Below, one piece after another: positions 1 through 9,080 of a DNA stretch of 64,000 nt. A program made the translations under genes and the position numbers. How positions within the stretch are numbered: the first letter of the stretch is position 1; every line of letters begins with the position of its first letter. The notes beneath the pieces were generated by a model, which ran no database searches, was not told the DNA's origin, and saw only the letters and a program-made list of their open reading frames with translations. Source of the DNA: Legionella yabuuchiae (lineage in GTDB: Bacteria > Pseudomonadota > Gammaproteobacteria > Legionellales > Legionellaceae); contig NZ_CAAAIW010000003.1 of assembly GCF_900640115.1 (NCBI RefSeq), forward strand, positions 81,500 through 145,499, in the 5' to 3' direction.

Positions 1-82
1 CACATTGTGGTTAAAAATTGCTGGACATTTTTCAAAAAATCGCTTAAGCTTTCCTTAATAAATGCGTACCATTGATACAATA

Positions 83-111
83 TTTACATAGTTTGCTATA
101 TCTGATACTAT
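83..111 (+). promoter_or_regulatory. Candidate sigma-70 promoter of fis
   Basis: A -35 like hexamer TTTACA (83-88) and a -10 like hexamer TACTAT (106-111) are separated by 17 bases. The leader to the fis start is about 70 bases. The match is by eye only; no transcript data are available. Confidence 0.5.
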
Positions 112-188
112 AGAATCCATCCTGTTTCGGGCGAAGCAAATTGCTTTGAAATCATTAATAATTACATTGATTTTTATTTGGAGAAGAC

Positions 189-476
189 ATGAGCGCAGTA
201 ATGCAAAATGTGCAGCAAGAAAATGAAGCGTTATCACAACAAGTGATTAACGCGGTAAAGGGTTATTTAAATGCAGTCAGCAGCAAAGATGCTAACTTGA
301 ATCTCTATCAACTGATCGTTGAAGAAGTTGAAGCGCCTTTATTTCGTACGGTCATGGAAATGACTCGTTACAACCAATCTAAAGCCGCTCGCGTTCTTGG
401 TGTTAGCCGTGGGACGCTGCGTACTAAATTAAAGCGTTATTTCGACGACGAATTTATCGGCACCCGCGATTTCTAA
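189..476 (+). CDS. fis: Fis family nucleoid-associated DNA-binding protein
   Basis: This is a small homodimeric DNA-bending protein of the Fis family, which acts on promoters, recombination sites and chromosome structure. The 95-residue length is close to the 98 residues of E. coli Fis. The C-terminal third has the Fis helix-turn-helix, with NQSKAARVLGVSRGTLR from about residue 62 to 78; the N-terminal half is the dimerisation arm. The ATG is preceded by a good ribosome binding site, GGAGAAG. The usual upstream partner in other gammaproteobacteria, dusB, is not visible in the short piece before it. In Legionella, Fis paralogues are known to affect virulence-gene expression; whether this copy does so is inference. 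Confidence 0.93.
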   Translation: MSAVMQNVQQENEALSQQVINAVKGYLNAVSSKDANLNLYQLIVEEVEAPLFRTVMEMTRYNQSKAARVLGVSRGTLRTKLKRYFDDEFIGTRDF

Positions 477-516
477 GACCGCTCCTATTGTATCTATGGG
501 CTTTAGCTAGACACTG

Positions 517-525
517 TGCTATTAT
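517..525 (+). promoter_or_regulatory. Extended -10 element of the RNase P RNA gene
   Basis: TG, one base, then TATTAT (520-525) forms an extended -10 element, ending 7 bases before the predicted 5' end of the RNA. No good -35 hexamer is seen at the right spacing, as is usual for extended -10 promoters. Confidence 0.45.
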
Positions 526-532
526 TATTTAC

Positions 533-895
533 AAAGCTGGTCAGGCAATCGCTCTTTGCTATCGTGCAAAGGGAGGAAAGTCCGGGCTCCATAGGGCAAA
601 GTGCCAGGTAACGCCTGGGAGATGAAAGTCTACGGAAAGTGCCACAGAAAATATACCGCCACCAGGTTAATCTTGGTGGTAAGGGTGAAATGGTGCGGTA
701 AGAGCGCACCGCGCGATTGGTAACAGTCGTGGCAGGGAAAACCCCACTTGGAGCAAGACCAAATAGGAATCCACTTGACTTCGGTCATAGCGCATGGCCC
801 ATGCGGGATTCGGGTAGGTTGCTTGAGGCAAACGGTGACGTTTGTCCCAGATGAATGATTGTCCGCGACAGAACCCGGCTTATCGACCAGCTTTT
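533..895 (+). ncRNA. rnpB: RNase P RNA (M1 RNA), bacterial type A
   Basis: This is the catalytic RNA of ribonuclease P, which removes 5' leaders from pre-tRNAs. The conserved block GAGGAAAGTCCGGGCTCC lies near the 5' end (about 572-589), and the matching 3' block ACAGAACCCGGCTTATCG lies near 868-885. The ends pair as the P1 helix: AAAGCTGGTC at the start with GACCAGCTTTT at the end. The length of about 360 bases fits type A RNAs. Exact ends are estimated from the P1 pairing. It stands alone between fis and coaX. Confidence 0.95.
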
Positions 896-955
896 CTCTT
901 GATTCTATTCCCTTCTAGCCTTACGATCGCGCTTTAAATTGCGTGAGTCTTCATT

Positions 956-1726
956 ATGATGCTTTGTATTGATGTGGGAAACTCTCATATTTACGGTGGG
1001 GTATTTGCAGGAGATGAAATACACTTGCGTTTTCGTCAAACTTCTAAAGTCAGCACCTCAGATGAGTTGGGGATTTTTCTAAAGACAGTTTTGCGAGAAA
1101 ATAATTGCTCCCCTGAAGCCGTTAATCAAATTGGGATTTGTTCAGTAGTGCCGCAGCTGGATTACTCACTTCGTGCTGCATGCGTAAAGTATTTTCAAAC
1201 CGAGCCATTTTTCCTGCAAGCAGGCGTTAAGACCGGTTTAAATATACAATATCGAAATCCTGTTGACGTAGGTGCGGACCGAATTGCTAATGCGATTGCC
1301 GCAACCAGTCTTTTTCCTGGGAAAAATCTGATTATCATTGATTTTGGAACGGCAACCACGTTTTGTGTCATTAATTCGAAGAAATCATATCTCGGTGGCG
1401 CTATTTTGCCTGGCGTACGTCTTGCTGTGGATGCATTAAGCCGCAACACAGCCAAGCTTCCAGCCGTTGAAATCATTAAAACTGAATTTGTAGTTGGGCG
1501 CTCAACTATTGAAAGCATCCAGTCTGGAGTTTTTTATGGTGCCCTTGGAGCGTGCCGAGAACTTATTGGACGAATCAAACAAGATACATTCCCTAATCAA
1601 AACGTTACGGTTCTTGCAACAGGTGGCTTTGCCTCCTTGTTTGCAGATTGCGATTTGTATGATCAATTAGCTTCTGATCTAGTCCTACAAGGAATTCGTT
1701 TGTCTCTAACCATGAATCAATCCTAA
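956..1726 (+). CDS. coaX: Type III pantothenate kinase
   Basis: It phosphorylates pantothenate, the first step of coenzyme A synthesis, and is the CoaA-independent type III enzyme that needs a monovalent cation. Family motifs are clear: DVGNSH at residues 6-11 (phosphate loop of the ASKHA fold), GADR at 106-109 (pantothenate site and catalytic Asp) and DFGTATT at 129-135. The length of 256 residues is standard. Two ATG codons lie side by side (956 and 959), so the start is uncertain by one residue. In some other bacteria coaX sits next to birA; here birA is about 54 kb away. Confidence 0.95.
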   Translation: MMLCIDVGNSHIYGGVFAGDEIHLRFRQTSKVSTSDELGIFLKTVLRENNCSPEAVNQIGICSVVPQLDYSLRAACVKYFQTEPFFLQAGVKTGLNIQYRNPVDVGADRIANAIAATSLFPGKNLIIIDFGTATTFCVINSKKSYLGGAILPGVRLAVDALSRNTAKLPAVEIIKTEFVVGRSTIESIQSGVFYGALGACRELIGRIKQDTFPNQNVTVLATGGFASLFADCDLYDQLASDLVLQGIRLSLTMNQS

Positions 1727-1747
1727 AAAATTAGGAAGTTTCAAGCC

Positions 1748-1909
1748 TATACCCGTGATCTCCCAGACACGTGATTTATGCTTTTTCTTTTCGTCCTACC
1801 GCATTTTAAAAAACTCGCCAGGGAATGAGTCAGTACTCACTTTTTAAAATGCGGCAGGACAAACAATAAAAGCGCCTAAAAACCCGCATATTGGACGATC
1901 GGGGATTTA
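1748..1909. repeat. MITE-like intergenic repeat, copy 1
   Basis: An imperfect inverted repeat. The left end reads TATACCCGTGATC, and the right end is a degraded reverse complement (GATCGGGGATTT). Inside, the stretch CGTGATTTATGCTTTTTCTT is shared with the copy at 11018. The core is a near-perfect palindrome with GTCCTACCGCATTTTAAAAA on one arm and TTTTTAAAATGCGGCAGGAC on the other. No open reading frame is present. It follows coaX and could also act as a transcription end. Confidence 0.7.
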
Positions 1910-2018
1910 GAACACCTCAAGTTCTCATTTAAAAGCCACTCTGATTAACGTATGATCACTGCCCCGATGATGAATGCTTCTTTGAGCGCATTCAATGCAA
2001 AAAAATTAACTTTTTGCC

Positions 2019-2048
2019 TTGACGATAGGGAAAATGTGTTCCTATAGT
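2019..2048 (+). promoter_or_regulatory. Candidate promoter of the mraZ operon
   Basis: TTGACG (2019-2024) and TATAGT (2043-2048) are separated by 18 bases, giving a good sigma-70 type promoter just upstream of the MraZ boxes. It would drive mraZ-rsmH-ftsL-ftsI-murE. Confidence 0.6.
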
Positions 2049-2077
2049 GTAGTAAAGTGGTTTAAAATAACCAAAAA

Positions 2078-2097
2078 GTGGAGAAATGTGGGGAGAA
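2078..2097 (+). promoter_or_regulatory. Candidate MraZ operator (two GTGG repeats)
   Basis: Two 10-base units, GTGGAGAAAT and GTGGGGAGAA, lie in direct tandem just downstream of the predicted promoter. In other bacteria MraZ binds TGGGN repeats spaced by 5 bases and represses its own operon. The spacing and position here fit autoregulation. The first unit is TGGA rather than TGGG, so binding strength is uncertain. Confidence 0.5.
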
Positions 2098-2118
2098 ATT
2101 TCCCCCAGAGTAAAAATC

Positions 2119-2574
2119 ATGTTTCGAGGGATAAATTCAATCAGCATCGACGGGAAAGGCCGTCTTTCCGTACCAACGCGATATCGCGATGCGTTGGGGC
2201 AAGACCGCGCTTCTCTGGTCGTGACGATTGATACCGAAGAAACATGTTTGCTGCTGTACCCAGCAAGTCAGTGGCAAGTGATTGAAGACAACTTGCAACG
2301 CATGCCTAGTTTTAATGCAACCGCTCGTCGGATTCAACGCTTGTTAATCGGACATGCTACTGATGTGGAGCTTGACAGTAATGGGCGTATATTGCTGCCG
2401 CCGTTATTACGCGATTACGCTCATTTAAGCAAGCGGGTTGTCCTGATTGGACAGGGTAATAAATTTGAGGTTTGGGATGAATCTTTGTGGCAATCGAAGC
2501 GCGAACAATGGTTGGCAGAAGAAGCATCCAGAGAGGATGGTTTGCCAGATGAAATGAAAACGTTTTCTCTGTAA
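2119..2574 (+). CDS. mraZ: Transcriptional regulator MraZ
   Basis: MraZ is a ring-forming DNA-binding protein of the AbrB/SpoVT fold that controls the division and cell-wall operon it heads. The ATG chosen begins [19 protein letters not shown], the standard N terminus, and gives 152 residues, the usual length. An in-frame upstream ATG at 2086 is rejected because it would start inside the operator repeats. Two copies of the family motif are present ([13 protein letters not shown] near residue 11 and [13 protein letters not shown] near residue 90). It is followed closely by rsmH. Confidence 0.95.
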   Translation: MFRGINSISIDGKGRLSVPTRYRDALGQDRASLVVTIDTEETCLLLYPASQWQVIEDNLQRMPSFNATARRIQRLLIGHATDVELDSNGRILLPPLLRDYAHLSKRVVLIGQGNKFEVWDESLWQSKREQWLAEEASREDGLPDEMKTFSL

Positions 2575-2585
2575 GGGAGAATGAA

Positions 2586-3512
2586 ATGGCTGTACATCAA
2601 TCCGTACTATTGCATGAATCCATTGAAGGCTTAGCCATCAAGCCTAACGGGATTTATGTCGATGGCACATTTGGACGTGGCGGCCATAGCAAAGCTATTT
2701 TATCGCGGTTGGATCAAAGTGGCCGATTAATCGCGATTGATAAAGATCTAGAAGCAATCGAGCATGCGAAAAAACATTTTGCAAAAGATGAGCGATTCAC
2801 GCTGTATCAGGGATCATTTTCCAGATTAAAAGAGTTTTCGACGCATGCTGGAGTGATTGGTAAGGTAAATGGCATTTTGCTGGATTTAGGCATTTCGTCA
2901 CCTCAAATAGATAATCCAGAGCGTGGGTTTAGTTTTATGCACCAAGGTCCTCTGGATATGCGAATGGACACCACACAAGAATTATCCGCTGCTCGATTTG
3001 TAAATCAAGCGAGTGCTGAAGAAATGGCAACAGTATTTAGAAACTACGGTGAAGAGCGTTTTTCTGGTCGAATTGCCCGTGCAATAATCCAAGCGCGTGC
3101 ACACTCACCCATCGCCACTACTAGCGAGTTGGCCGAGATTGTTAAAGCGGCGAACCCAAAGTGGGAAAAACATAAGCACCCTGCTACTCGTGTGTTTCAG
3201 GCCATAAGAATCCATGTCAATAAAGAGCTTACTGATTTAACCGCCTGTTTAAACCAATGCCTAGATGTCTTGGCGGTTCACGGTCGTTTGGTTGTGATCA
3301 GTTTTCACTCCTTAGAAGACCGGCTGGTGAAACAATTTATGCGTGACGCGGAAATGGGAGATAGGCCTCCTCCAGGTGTTCCGCTCAAAGCAGTTGAATT
3401 AAAAACTAATTTTAAACGCGTAGGGAAAGCAATCAAACCCAAAGATGAAGAAGTGAAGCAAAATGTTCGAGCCAGGAGTGCAGTACTTAGGATAGGAGAA
3501 AAAATAGCATGA
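2586..3512 (+). CDS. rsmH: 16S rRNA (cytosine(1402)-N(4))-methyltransferase RsmH (MraW)
   Basis: It methylates N4 of C1402 in the decoding centre of 16S rRNA, using S-adenosylmethionine. The SAM-binding loop [11 protein letters not shown] lies at residues 25-35, and the family sequence [15 protein letters not shown] lies near 237. The length of 308 residues is standard. A ribosome binding site (AAGGGAGA) lies ahead of the ATG, 11 bases after mraZ. The stop overlaps the ftsL start (ATGA), which implies translational coupling. Confidence 0.96.
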   Translation: MAVHQSVLLHESIEGLAIKPNGIYVDGTFGRGGHSKAILSRLDQSGRLIAIDKDLEAIEHAKKHFAKDERFTLYQGSFSRLKEFSTHAGVIGKVNGILLDLGISSPQIDNPERGFSFMHQGPLDMRMDTTQELSAARFVNQASAEEMATVFRNYGEERFSGRIARAIIQARAHSPIATTSELAEIVKAANPKWEKHKHPATRVFQAIRIHVNKELTDLTACLNQCLDVLAVHGRLVVISFHSLEDRLVKQFMRDAEMGDRPPPGVPLKAVELKTNFKRVGKAIKPKDEEVKQNVRARSAVLRIGEKIA

Positions 3513-3847
3513 ACGCCGCAGCGAAAACGATCCATCAAAGCAATGTATTTAGTGGGCAATTTGCTGATATCCGTGTGTCTCGACAGCTGTGTTTGCAAAT
3601 CGCCTTGTTATTAGCTGTGTTAATGACCGCATTAGCAGTTATTTATACGACCAACATGCATCGAGTCACGTTTATCCAATTGCAGCAAGCAAAACATAAA
3701 ACGCATGAATTGCAATTGCAATGGGGTCAATTGTTGCTCGAGCAGGCCAGCCTTGAAACGCCAGCACGTGTTGAGCAATTGGCTAAGACAAAATTAAATA
3801 TGACTTTGCCAGTGAATAAGCATATCCATATGTTACGAATAAAATGA
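3509..3847 (+). CDS. ftsL: Cell division protein FtsL
   Basis: This is a small bitopic protein of the divisome that forms the FtsQLB complex in the inner membrane. It has a cytoplasmic N terminus of about 30 residues, one membrane segment around residues 31-46 ([16 protein letters not shown]), then a periplasmic coiled-coil stretch rich in Q, L and E (about 52-95). The protein is 112 residues, typical for FtsL. Sequence conservation in this family is low, so the call leans on the position between rsmH and ftsI. Both ends overlap neighbours by 4 bases. Confidence 0.9.
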   Translation: MNAAAKTIHQSNVFSGQFADIRVSRQLCLQIALLLAVLMTALAVIYTTNMHRVTFIQLQQAKHKTHELQLQWGQLLLEQASLETPARVEQLAKTKLNMTLPVNKHIHMLRIK

Positions 3848-5511
3848 ATAACTGGCGGCATAAAGTCCGGCTTACCACCGTTTGTTTCTTTTTTGGATTT
3901 ATACTTATCGCGTTGATATGGCGAATGTATGATTTGACGGTACAAGATCGTCAGTTTCTACAGGGCCAAGGTAATGCACGAAGCCTCCGTACAGTGGATA
4001 TACCCGCTTATCGAGGTATGATTACCGATAGGGAGGGTGCGCCATTAGCTGTTAGTACGCCAGTAAAATCGGTATGGATTAATCCTAAAAGTTTTCAGCC
4101 GTCCCAAGAACAACTCAATAAACTCGCGAAACTTCTTTCATTAACCCCTGAGCAAATCGCTCGTCGCGCTTCTGAAGAGCGCGGTCGGGAATTTATTTAT
4201 TTACGCAGACAATTAACACCATCTATGGCTAAAAAAATTGAAGCGCTACAAATACCAGGGGTCAATTTTCAAGAAGAATTCAAGCGCTTTTATCCCCAAG
4301 GTGACAGCACAGCGCAACTGATTGGCTTCACAAATGTGGACGATAACGGCATTGAAGGCTTAGAGCTTGCTTATCAACAATGGTTGATGGGTATCAGTGG
4401 AAAAACCAAAGTGGTTAAAGATAGGCTTGGTCGAATTATCGAGGTATTAGGGTTGGTAAGAGAGCCAAGACCGGGAAATAATTTACAATTGAGTATCGAT
4501 AGGCGGATTCAATACTTCGCTTATAACGAGCTTTGTGAAACGATTGAACATGCCCAAGCCAAATCTGGTTCAATTGTTGTGTTAGACGCTAAAAATGGTG
4601 AGGTTCTCGCCATTACAAACTGCCCTTCATTTAATCCCAATGCACGTAGCTATTATGCCCCTGATCATTACCGCAACAGGGCTATAACCGATTTATTTGA
4701 ACCTGGCTCAGTCATGAAGCCGTTTAGTATTGCCAGTGCATTAGAAAGTGGGCACTTTACCAAGGATACGGTGATTGATACAAGACCTAGCTGGATGATG
4801 GTTGACGGACATGCGATTCGTGATGGGCGAAATTACGGTGTGTTGGATGTCACTGGGATTTTACAACATTCCAGTAATGTGGGGGTGACTAAGATGGTGT
4901 TGACTAGCCCTCCTGAACAATTAATCAATCTTTTAAGAGCATGTGGCATTAGTCAGCGCACTGAAACTGGATATCCCGGCGAAAGCGAAGGAACATTAGT
5001 CAAAACAAAAGATGCGAATCGGTTTGTATTGGCTACTTTAGGCTTTGGTTACGGAATGTCGTTAACTTCATTACAACTGGCCAAAAGTTATTTAATTTTT
5101 GCTAATGAAGGTAAAATGATGCCGGTAAGATTATTGCACTATGAGAAGCCCCCTGAAGCTTATCCGGTGATAAAATCTGAAACTGCTCAAGAAGTGTTGG
5201 GGATGATGGAAGCGGTTGTGGATGTCCAAGGCACTGGCCGGCGAGCCAAAGTGCCCGGTTATCGAGTGGCAGGAAAAACAGGTACTGCACGCATTGCTGG
5301 AAAGAAAGGGTATTCTGCCGATCGCCATATCGCAAGTTTTGTCGGTATTGCTCCAGTATCTAATCCCCGTTTAATTGTCGCTGTGGTTATTAATGAACCT
5401 TCCAAAGGAAGTTATTATGGTGGAGCTTTAGCTGCTCCGCTTTTTTCTAAAGTAATGGGTGCCGCTTTAAGAATACTTGATATACCGCCCGATGAAACCA
5501 CGAGAACATAA
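3844..5511 (+). CDS. ftsI: Peptidoglycan D,D-transpeptidase FtsI (PBP3)
   Basis: This is the septal class B penicillin-binding protein that cross-links peptidoglycan at the division site. An N-terminal membrane anchor lies at about residues 9-27, a PBP dimerisation region follows, then the transpeptidase domain with the three catalytic motifs: SVMK at 289-292 (nucleophile Ser289), SSN at 343-345 and KTG at 478-480. The length of 555 residues is slightly below E. coli PBP3 (588). The start ATG overlaps the ftsL stop, and the stop touches the murE start. Confidence 0.96.
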   Translation: MNNWRHKVRLTTVCFFFGFILIALIWRMYDLTVQDRQFLQGQGNARSLRTVDIPAYRGMITDREGAPLAVSTPVKSVWINPKSFQPSQEQLNKLAKLLSLTPEQIARRASEERGREFIYLRRQLTPSMAKKIEALQIPGVNFQEEFKRFYPQGDSTAQLIGFTNVDDNGIEGLELAYQQWLMGISGKTKVVKDRLGRIIEVLGLVREPRPGNNLQLSIDRRIQYFAYNELCETIEHAQAKSGSIVVLDAKNGEVLAITNCPSFNPNARSYYAPDHYRNRAITDLFEPGSVMKPFSIASALESGHFTKDTVIDTRPSWMMVDGHAIRDGRNYGVLDVTGILQHSSNVGVTKMVLTSPPEQLINLLRACGISQRTETGYPGESEGTLVKTKDANRFVLATLGFGYGMSLTSLQLAKSYLIFANEGKMMPVRLLHYEKPPEAYPVIKSETAQEVLGMMEAVVDVQGTGRRAKVPGYRVAGKTGTARIAGKKGYSADRHIASFVGIAPVSNPRLIVAVVINEPSKGSYYGGALAAPLFSKVMGAALRILDIPPDETTRT

Positions 5512-6962
5512 TGAAATTATCCACATTATTACATCCATTCCAATTACATAGTTCAACGGAGTGTGAAATTAAGAATATCCAAAACGACAGTAGGAAAGTT
5601 CAACCAGGCGACTTGTTCCTTGCTTATCCTGGCGCCGCAACGGATGGGCGCTTATATATTAAACGCGCCATTGAAGCGGGAGCAAGTGCAATTGTATACG
5701 AACCTGCCATGCTTCCAGACTATAGTATTCCCAAAACACGGGTTCCATGTCTACCATTACCTGGGCTCGATAAAAAACTGGCAGTCATTGGCAGTCGTTT
5801 TTACGGGGATCCTTCAAAATCAGTCCATGTTACAGGAGTTACTGGTACGAATGGCAAAACGACCGTAGCGTATCTTTTAGCACAGGCGTATGAATTATTA
5901 CATCAGGAGTCCCGTTACATAGGAACCTTAGGAGAGGGTAAAGTCAGAGCGCTGAATCCGCTCGTTAATACAACACCAGATGGTTTATTTCTACAGAAAT
6001 TGTTTCATCAATACCAAACATCATCGGTTGGTCAGGTTTGTATGGAAGTATCCTCTCATGCGCTCAGTTTAAATCGAGTGGATCAAATTGATTTTAATCA
6101 AGCGATTTATACCAACTTAAGCCATGAACACCTTGATTTCCATGGTACGTTGGAGGCATATGCGCATGCGAAGTCCAAATTATTTGCGACCCATAGCTTA
6201 AACTCTGCGATCTTGAATCAAGACGATCGATTTAGTGATCAAATGGCTTCTTGTTTACCCGCGTCTTGTAAAAAATTTACCTATGGAATACATGGGTATG
6301 CTGATGTTAAGGTTACTAAGTGGAATTTAACCATGACGGGAAGTGAATTTGAAGTGGAATCTCCATGGGGTAAATATCAGTTAGAGATATCTACGTTGGG
6401 TCTTTTTAACATTTATAATAATCTCGCTGTATTTGCAGGATTAGGAGCGAATAACTACTCGACAGCAGAGATTGTTTCACTGTTACCGAAATTGAGAGCA
6501 GCCCCCGGTCGAATGGAAGTTGTCGCAACGCAACCTTGTGTTATTGTGGACTACGCGCATACGCCCGATGCTTTAGAAAATGTATTGCAAGCGTTAAATA
6601 AACTAAAACAAGCTGACATCATTACCGTGTTTGGTTGTGGAGGAGAGCGAGATAAAGGTAAGCGCCCGATGATGGGAAAAATTGCTAGTCAATATTCGGA
6701 TAAAGTGATCATTACCAGCGATAATCCTCGCAGTGAAGATCCAATGAGCATTATTGAAGAAATCGCTGTGGGGGTAACCGAAACCACAACGGCTATTAAC
6801 ATTCCTTCACGTGAAGAGGCGATACAAAAAGCAATTACCTTAGCAAACCGAGACGATATTATTCTAGTGGCTGGCAAAGGTCATGAATCCTATCAGCAAA
6901 TCGGAAACCAGCGCATCGCGTTCTCTGATCAAGCAGTGGTTCAAAAGATACTCAAAGTTTAA
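5511..6962 (+). CDS. murE: UDP-N-acetylmuramoyl-L-alanyl-D-glutamate--2,6-diaminopimelate ligase
   Basis: It adds the third peptide residue to UDP-MurNAc-dipeptide in the cytoplasm, with ATP. The ATP-binding loop GVTGTNGKTT is at residues 109-118, and DNPR (404-407) is the motif that selects meso-diaminopimelate over lysine, so the wall is DAP-type. The length of 483 residues is usual. The first base of the ATG is the last base of the ftsI stop. The operon ends here: no murF or mraY follows, and trhO lies convergent with a gap of three bases. Confidence 0.96.
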   Translation: MKLSTLLHPFQLHSSTECEIKNIQNDSRKVQPGDLFLAYPGAATDGRLYIKRAIEAGASAIVYEPAMLPDYSIPKTRVPCLPLPGLDKKLAVIGSRFYGDPSKSVHVTGVTGTNGKTTVAYLLAQAYELLHQESRYIGTLGEGKVRALNPLVNTTPDGLFLQKLFHQYQTSSVGQVCMEVSSHALSLNRVDQIDFNQAIYTNLSHEHLDFHGTLEAYAHAKSKLFATHSLNSAILNQDDRFSDQMASCLPASCKKFTYGIHGYADVKVTKWNLTMTGSEFEVESPWGKYQLEISTLGLFNIYNNLAVFAGLGANNYSTAEIVSLLPKLRAAPGRMEVVATQPCVIVDYAHTPDALENVLQALNKLKQADIITVFGCGGERDKGKRPMMGKIASQYSDKVIITSDNPRSEDPMSIIEEIAVGVTETTTAINIPSREEAIQKAITLANRDDIILVAGKGHESYQQIGNQRIAFSDQAVVQKILKV

Positions 6963-6965
6963 AAC

Positions 6966-7670
6966 TTACTTCTCTATCGCAATGCGATCATCAAACACAA
7001 AACAGGTTCCTTGCCAGAGGGATTGTTCCTCAGGAATTTGCTCGAGGTAATTTAATATGCCGCCGTCTAATTGGTAGACTTTCTCAAATCCAAGATTTTT
7101 CAAATAAGCGGTTGATTTTTCACACCGAATACCACCGGTGCAAAACATCGCGATTTTTTTATCTTTTTTATCCATCAGATGCTTATCCACATACTCTGGG
7201 AAATCGCGGAAGTGTTCGGTTTTAGGATTAATCGCATTTTTAAACGTCCCTAATCCAACTTCATAATCATTACGAGTATCGATAACCATCACTTCTGGAT
7301 CAGCAATTATCGTATTCCACTCTTCAGGAGAAACATGCTGACCTGGATTGGTTAAAGGATCTACTCCTTCAACACCTAAGGTCACGATTTCTTTCCGAAA
7401 TTTAACTTTTGCTTTAGCAAAAGGCATAAAGTCATCATAGGTTTCTTTAAACGTTAGATCAGATAGCTGTGGCAGGGTTCGTAAGTATTCGTAAAAATAG
7501 ATGATTTCTTCACGGGCGCCTGAAATACTGCCATTTATGCCTTCATGAGCCAAAATAACTGTACCTAGAAGGTTGTGATCATTCATGAGCGTTAGCAACG
7601 GCTCTTTTAAAGATTCATAATTTTCTAGTGGTGTAAATTTATAAAAAGATGCAATGACATACGGTTTCAT
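6966..7670 (-). CDS. trhO: Rhodanese-type tRNA uridine(34) hydroxylase TrhO
   Basis: TrhO (formerly YceA/UPF0176) makes 5-hydroxyuridine at the wobble position of some tRNAs in an oxygen-dependent way. A ferredoxin-like N-terminal domain (about 1-95) precedes a rhodanese domain with the loop CTGGIRC at 177-183; Cys177 is the predicted catalytic cysteine. At 234 residues it is shorter than E. coli TrhO (350) and lacks the C-terminal extension, like other compact members of the family. It is convergent with murE, so no shared terminator space exists. Confidence 0.9.
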   Translation of the reverse strand: MKPYVIASFYKFTPLENYESLKEPLLTLMNDHNLLGTVILAHEGINGSISGAREEIIYFYEYLRTLPQLSDLTFKETYDDFMPFAKAKVKFRKEIVTLGVEGVDPLTNPGQHVSPEEWNTIIADPEVMVIDTRNDYEVGLGTFKNAINPKTEHFRDFPEYVDKHLMDKKDKKIAMFCTGGIRCEKSTAYLKNLGFEKVYQLDGGILNYLEQIPEEQSLWQGTCFVFDDRIAIEK

Positions 7671-7788
7671 GACTTGACCTAATCGAATTAGCGAGTGTTA
7701 TTTTGAACCAAAATGGGATCGTAAAATACCATATTTCAAAATTATAGTGAATATTTTTTGAAATAGACTTCATGAAAGCGTTAATTTT

Positions 7789-8970
7789 TTAGGAGGAAGT
7801 CGGTCTGGGAGATTCCCTTAGGTCACTATCTAGAACTTGTTTTTGTTCTTGAATGTTTTTAAAAAAAGCATTGCGATTAGAATGATTCTTAAGTTCAACT
7901 GCTGGTGCGGGTATTTCAGCCTTCAACCGGCCTTTAAAACTATCCTGAACCTCTTGTGGTAAATGCTGATTTCCTTCAATATTACTCATTAGACGCTGCT
8001 CGTTGTCTTGCAGTTGTTGTTTCAAATTTTGAAGATCAGATTTAATGGTATTGAGTTCATCAATTTGTTTTGCCGTGGAAGATTTAAAAAACGAAGCGAT
8101 GTATTTGGCAAGAAAATTAGAAATAGCGACTAAGATTCCATCATATCTGAGTTTAAATTGGTTAATGGATTGGTCAAGCGTGTTAATTCTTTCTAAATAA
8201 GAGGTGTTTTCACGAAGATTTACCACGAGATCTTCAAGCAATTGAGCCACTGCTGTAGCGGCGCTTGCGGCTTTATGCAACTCATCAAGCTCATCCTCTG
8301 ATATAGCTTTAAATTTAGATTTAATCAGTAAAAATGCTTCCTCTTGGGTCTCACTGGGATCAATCACTAAGAACGCTATGAGTTCTAATAAATTAGTTTC
8401 AATGGCTTGATCGATGTCGCTTTTGCGTTGGTTTAATTGATCTTTACACAAATCAAGACACTCAAGCAGTTTCCGTTTGCTTTCACTATCGATGGTATCC
8501 GGAGTAAACATTTTAACGGTCTTTTGAATAAACGTTGGAGCATAACGGCGGTAAAAGCTAACAGGAAGATAGGTTAAAGTGCTCATTAGTCCATTAATAC
8601 GACTAGTATAGGAAGGTGTAGTTAGCCTACGAGACTGTTCCTCCCATTGCCTGCGAGTGGGTTCATTTAGAATGCGTTGAAACTCGGAGTAACTTAACTC
8701 AACATCGAGATTTTTGCTTAAAATATTAATAAGATAATCCGACTCAGAATATTTTTTTACAGTTGTACTTAATTCAGCGATATGTCGTTGTGACGCAATA
8801 ACAATTGTTTTGCTGGCCAGATTTTGTTTAAGCGCCGCTAAGATGTGCTCATAGGTAGTCAACGATTCTATCAGCTCTTGTTGGCTAGCTTTTGAAGATA
8901 CAAGTTGAGAGCACTTTTGACTTGAACGTTGAAAAACAGACAGGGGTTGGTGAGAAGAGGATTCTGGCAT
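7789..8970 (-). CDS. Unknown coiled-coil protein, candidate effector
   Basis: I do not recognise a family. The 393-residue protein has no signal peptide or clear membrane segment. It is strongly alpha-helical, with long polar heptad-like stretches (about 45-75 and 280-330) and a Ser/Pro-rich C-terminal tail ending SPRPTSS. A mid segment around 130-160 (Thr/Tyr/Phe rich) is more hydrophobic. It has its own good promoter. Soluble, coiled-coil, single-gene units with polar tails are typical of Dot/Icm substrates in Legionella, but that is an inference from style, not homology. Confidence 0.75.
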   Translation of the reverse strand: MPESSSHQPLSVFQRSSQKCSQLVSSKASQQELIESLTTYEHILAALKQNLASKTIVIASQRHIAELSTTVKKYSESDYLINILSKNLDVELSYSEFQRILNEPTRRQWEEQSRRLTTPSYTSRINGLMSTLTYLPVSFYRRYAPTFIQKTVKMFTPDTIDSESKRKLLECLDLCKDQLNQRKSDIDQAIETNLLELIAFLVIDPSETQEEAFLLIKSKFKAISEDELDELHKAASAATAVAQLLEDLVVNLRENTSYLERINTLDQSINQFKLRYDGILVAISNFLAKYIASFFKSSTAKQIDELNTIKSDLQNLKQQLQDNEQRLMSNIEGNQHLPQEVQDSFKGRLKAEIPAPAVELKNHSNRNAFFKNIQEQKQVLDSDLRESPRPTSS

Positions 8971-9051
8971 AATTATCTCATTTAAAGCTTGAATAGTTTG
9001 TATGTTGCAGCCAAGCGATTCATAATCAATAAAACGGTATATTGAACTAAG

Positions 9052-9080
9052 ATTATACAGTGATTGTATTTAAAAAACAA
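9052..9080 (-). promoter_or_regulatory. Promoter of the coiled-coil protein gene
   Basis: Read on the minus strand: TTGTTT (9075-9080), 17 bases, TATAAT (9052-9057). The -10 is a perfect consensus. The -35 lies directly against the pdxB stop codon, so the gene downstream has its own transcription start with a leader of about 75 bases. Confidence 0.65.

Noticed and set aside
503..709. Open frame on the minus strand across the RNase P RNA gene
   Set aside because: The RNA gene is certain and explains the conservation; the frame is chance.
2019..2231. 70-residue open frame overlapping the mraZ promoter and 5' end
   Set aside because: It starts inside the predicted promoter, has Arg-rich nonsense composition and lies in a different frame from mraZ.
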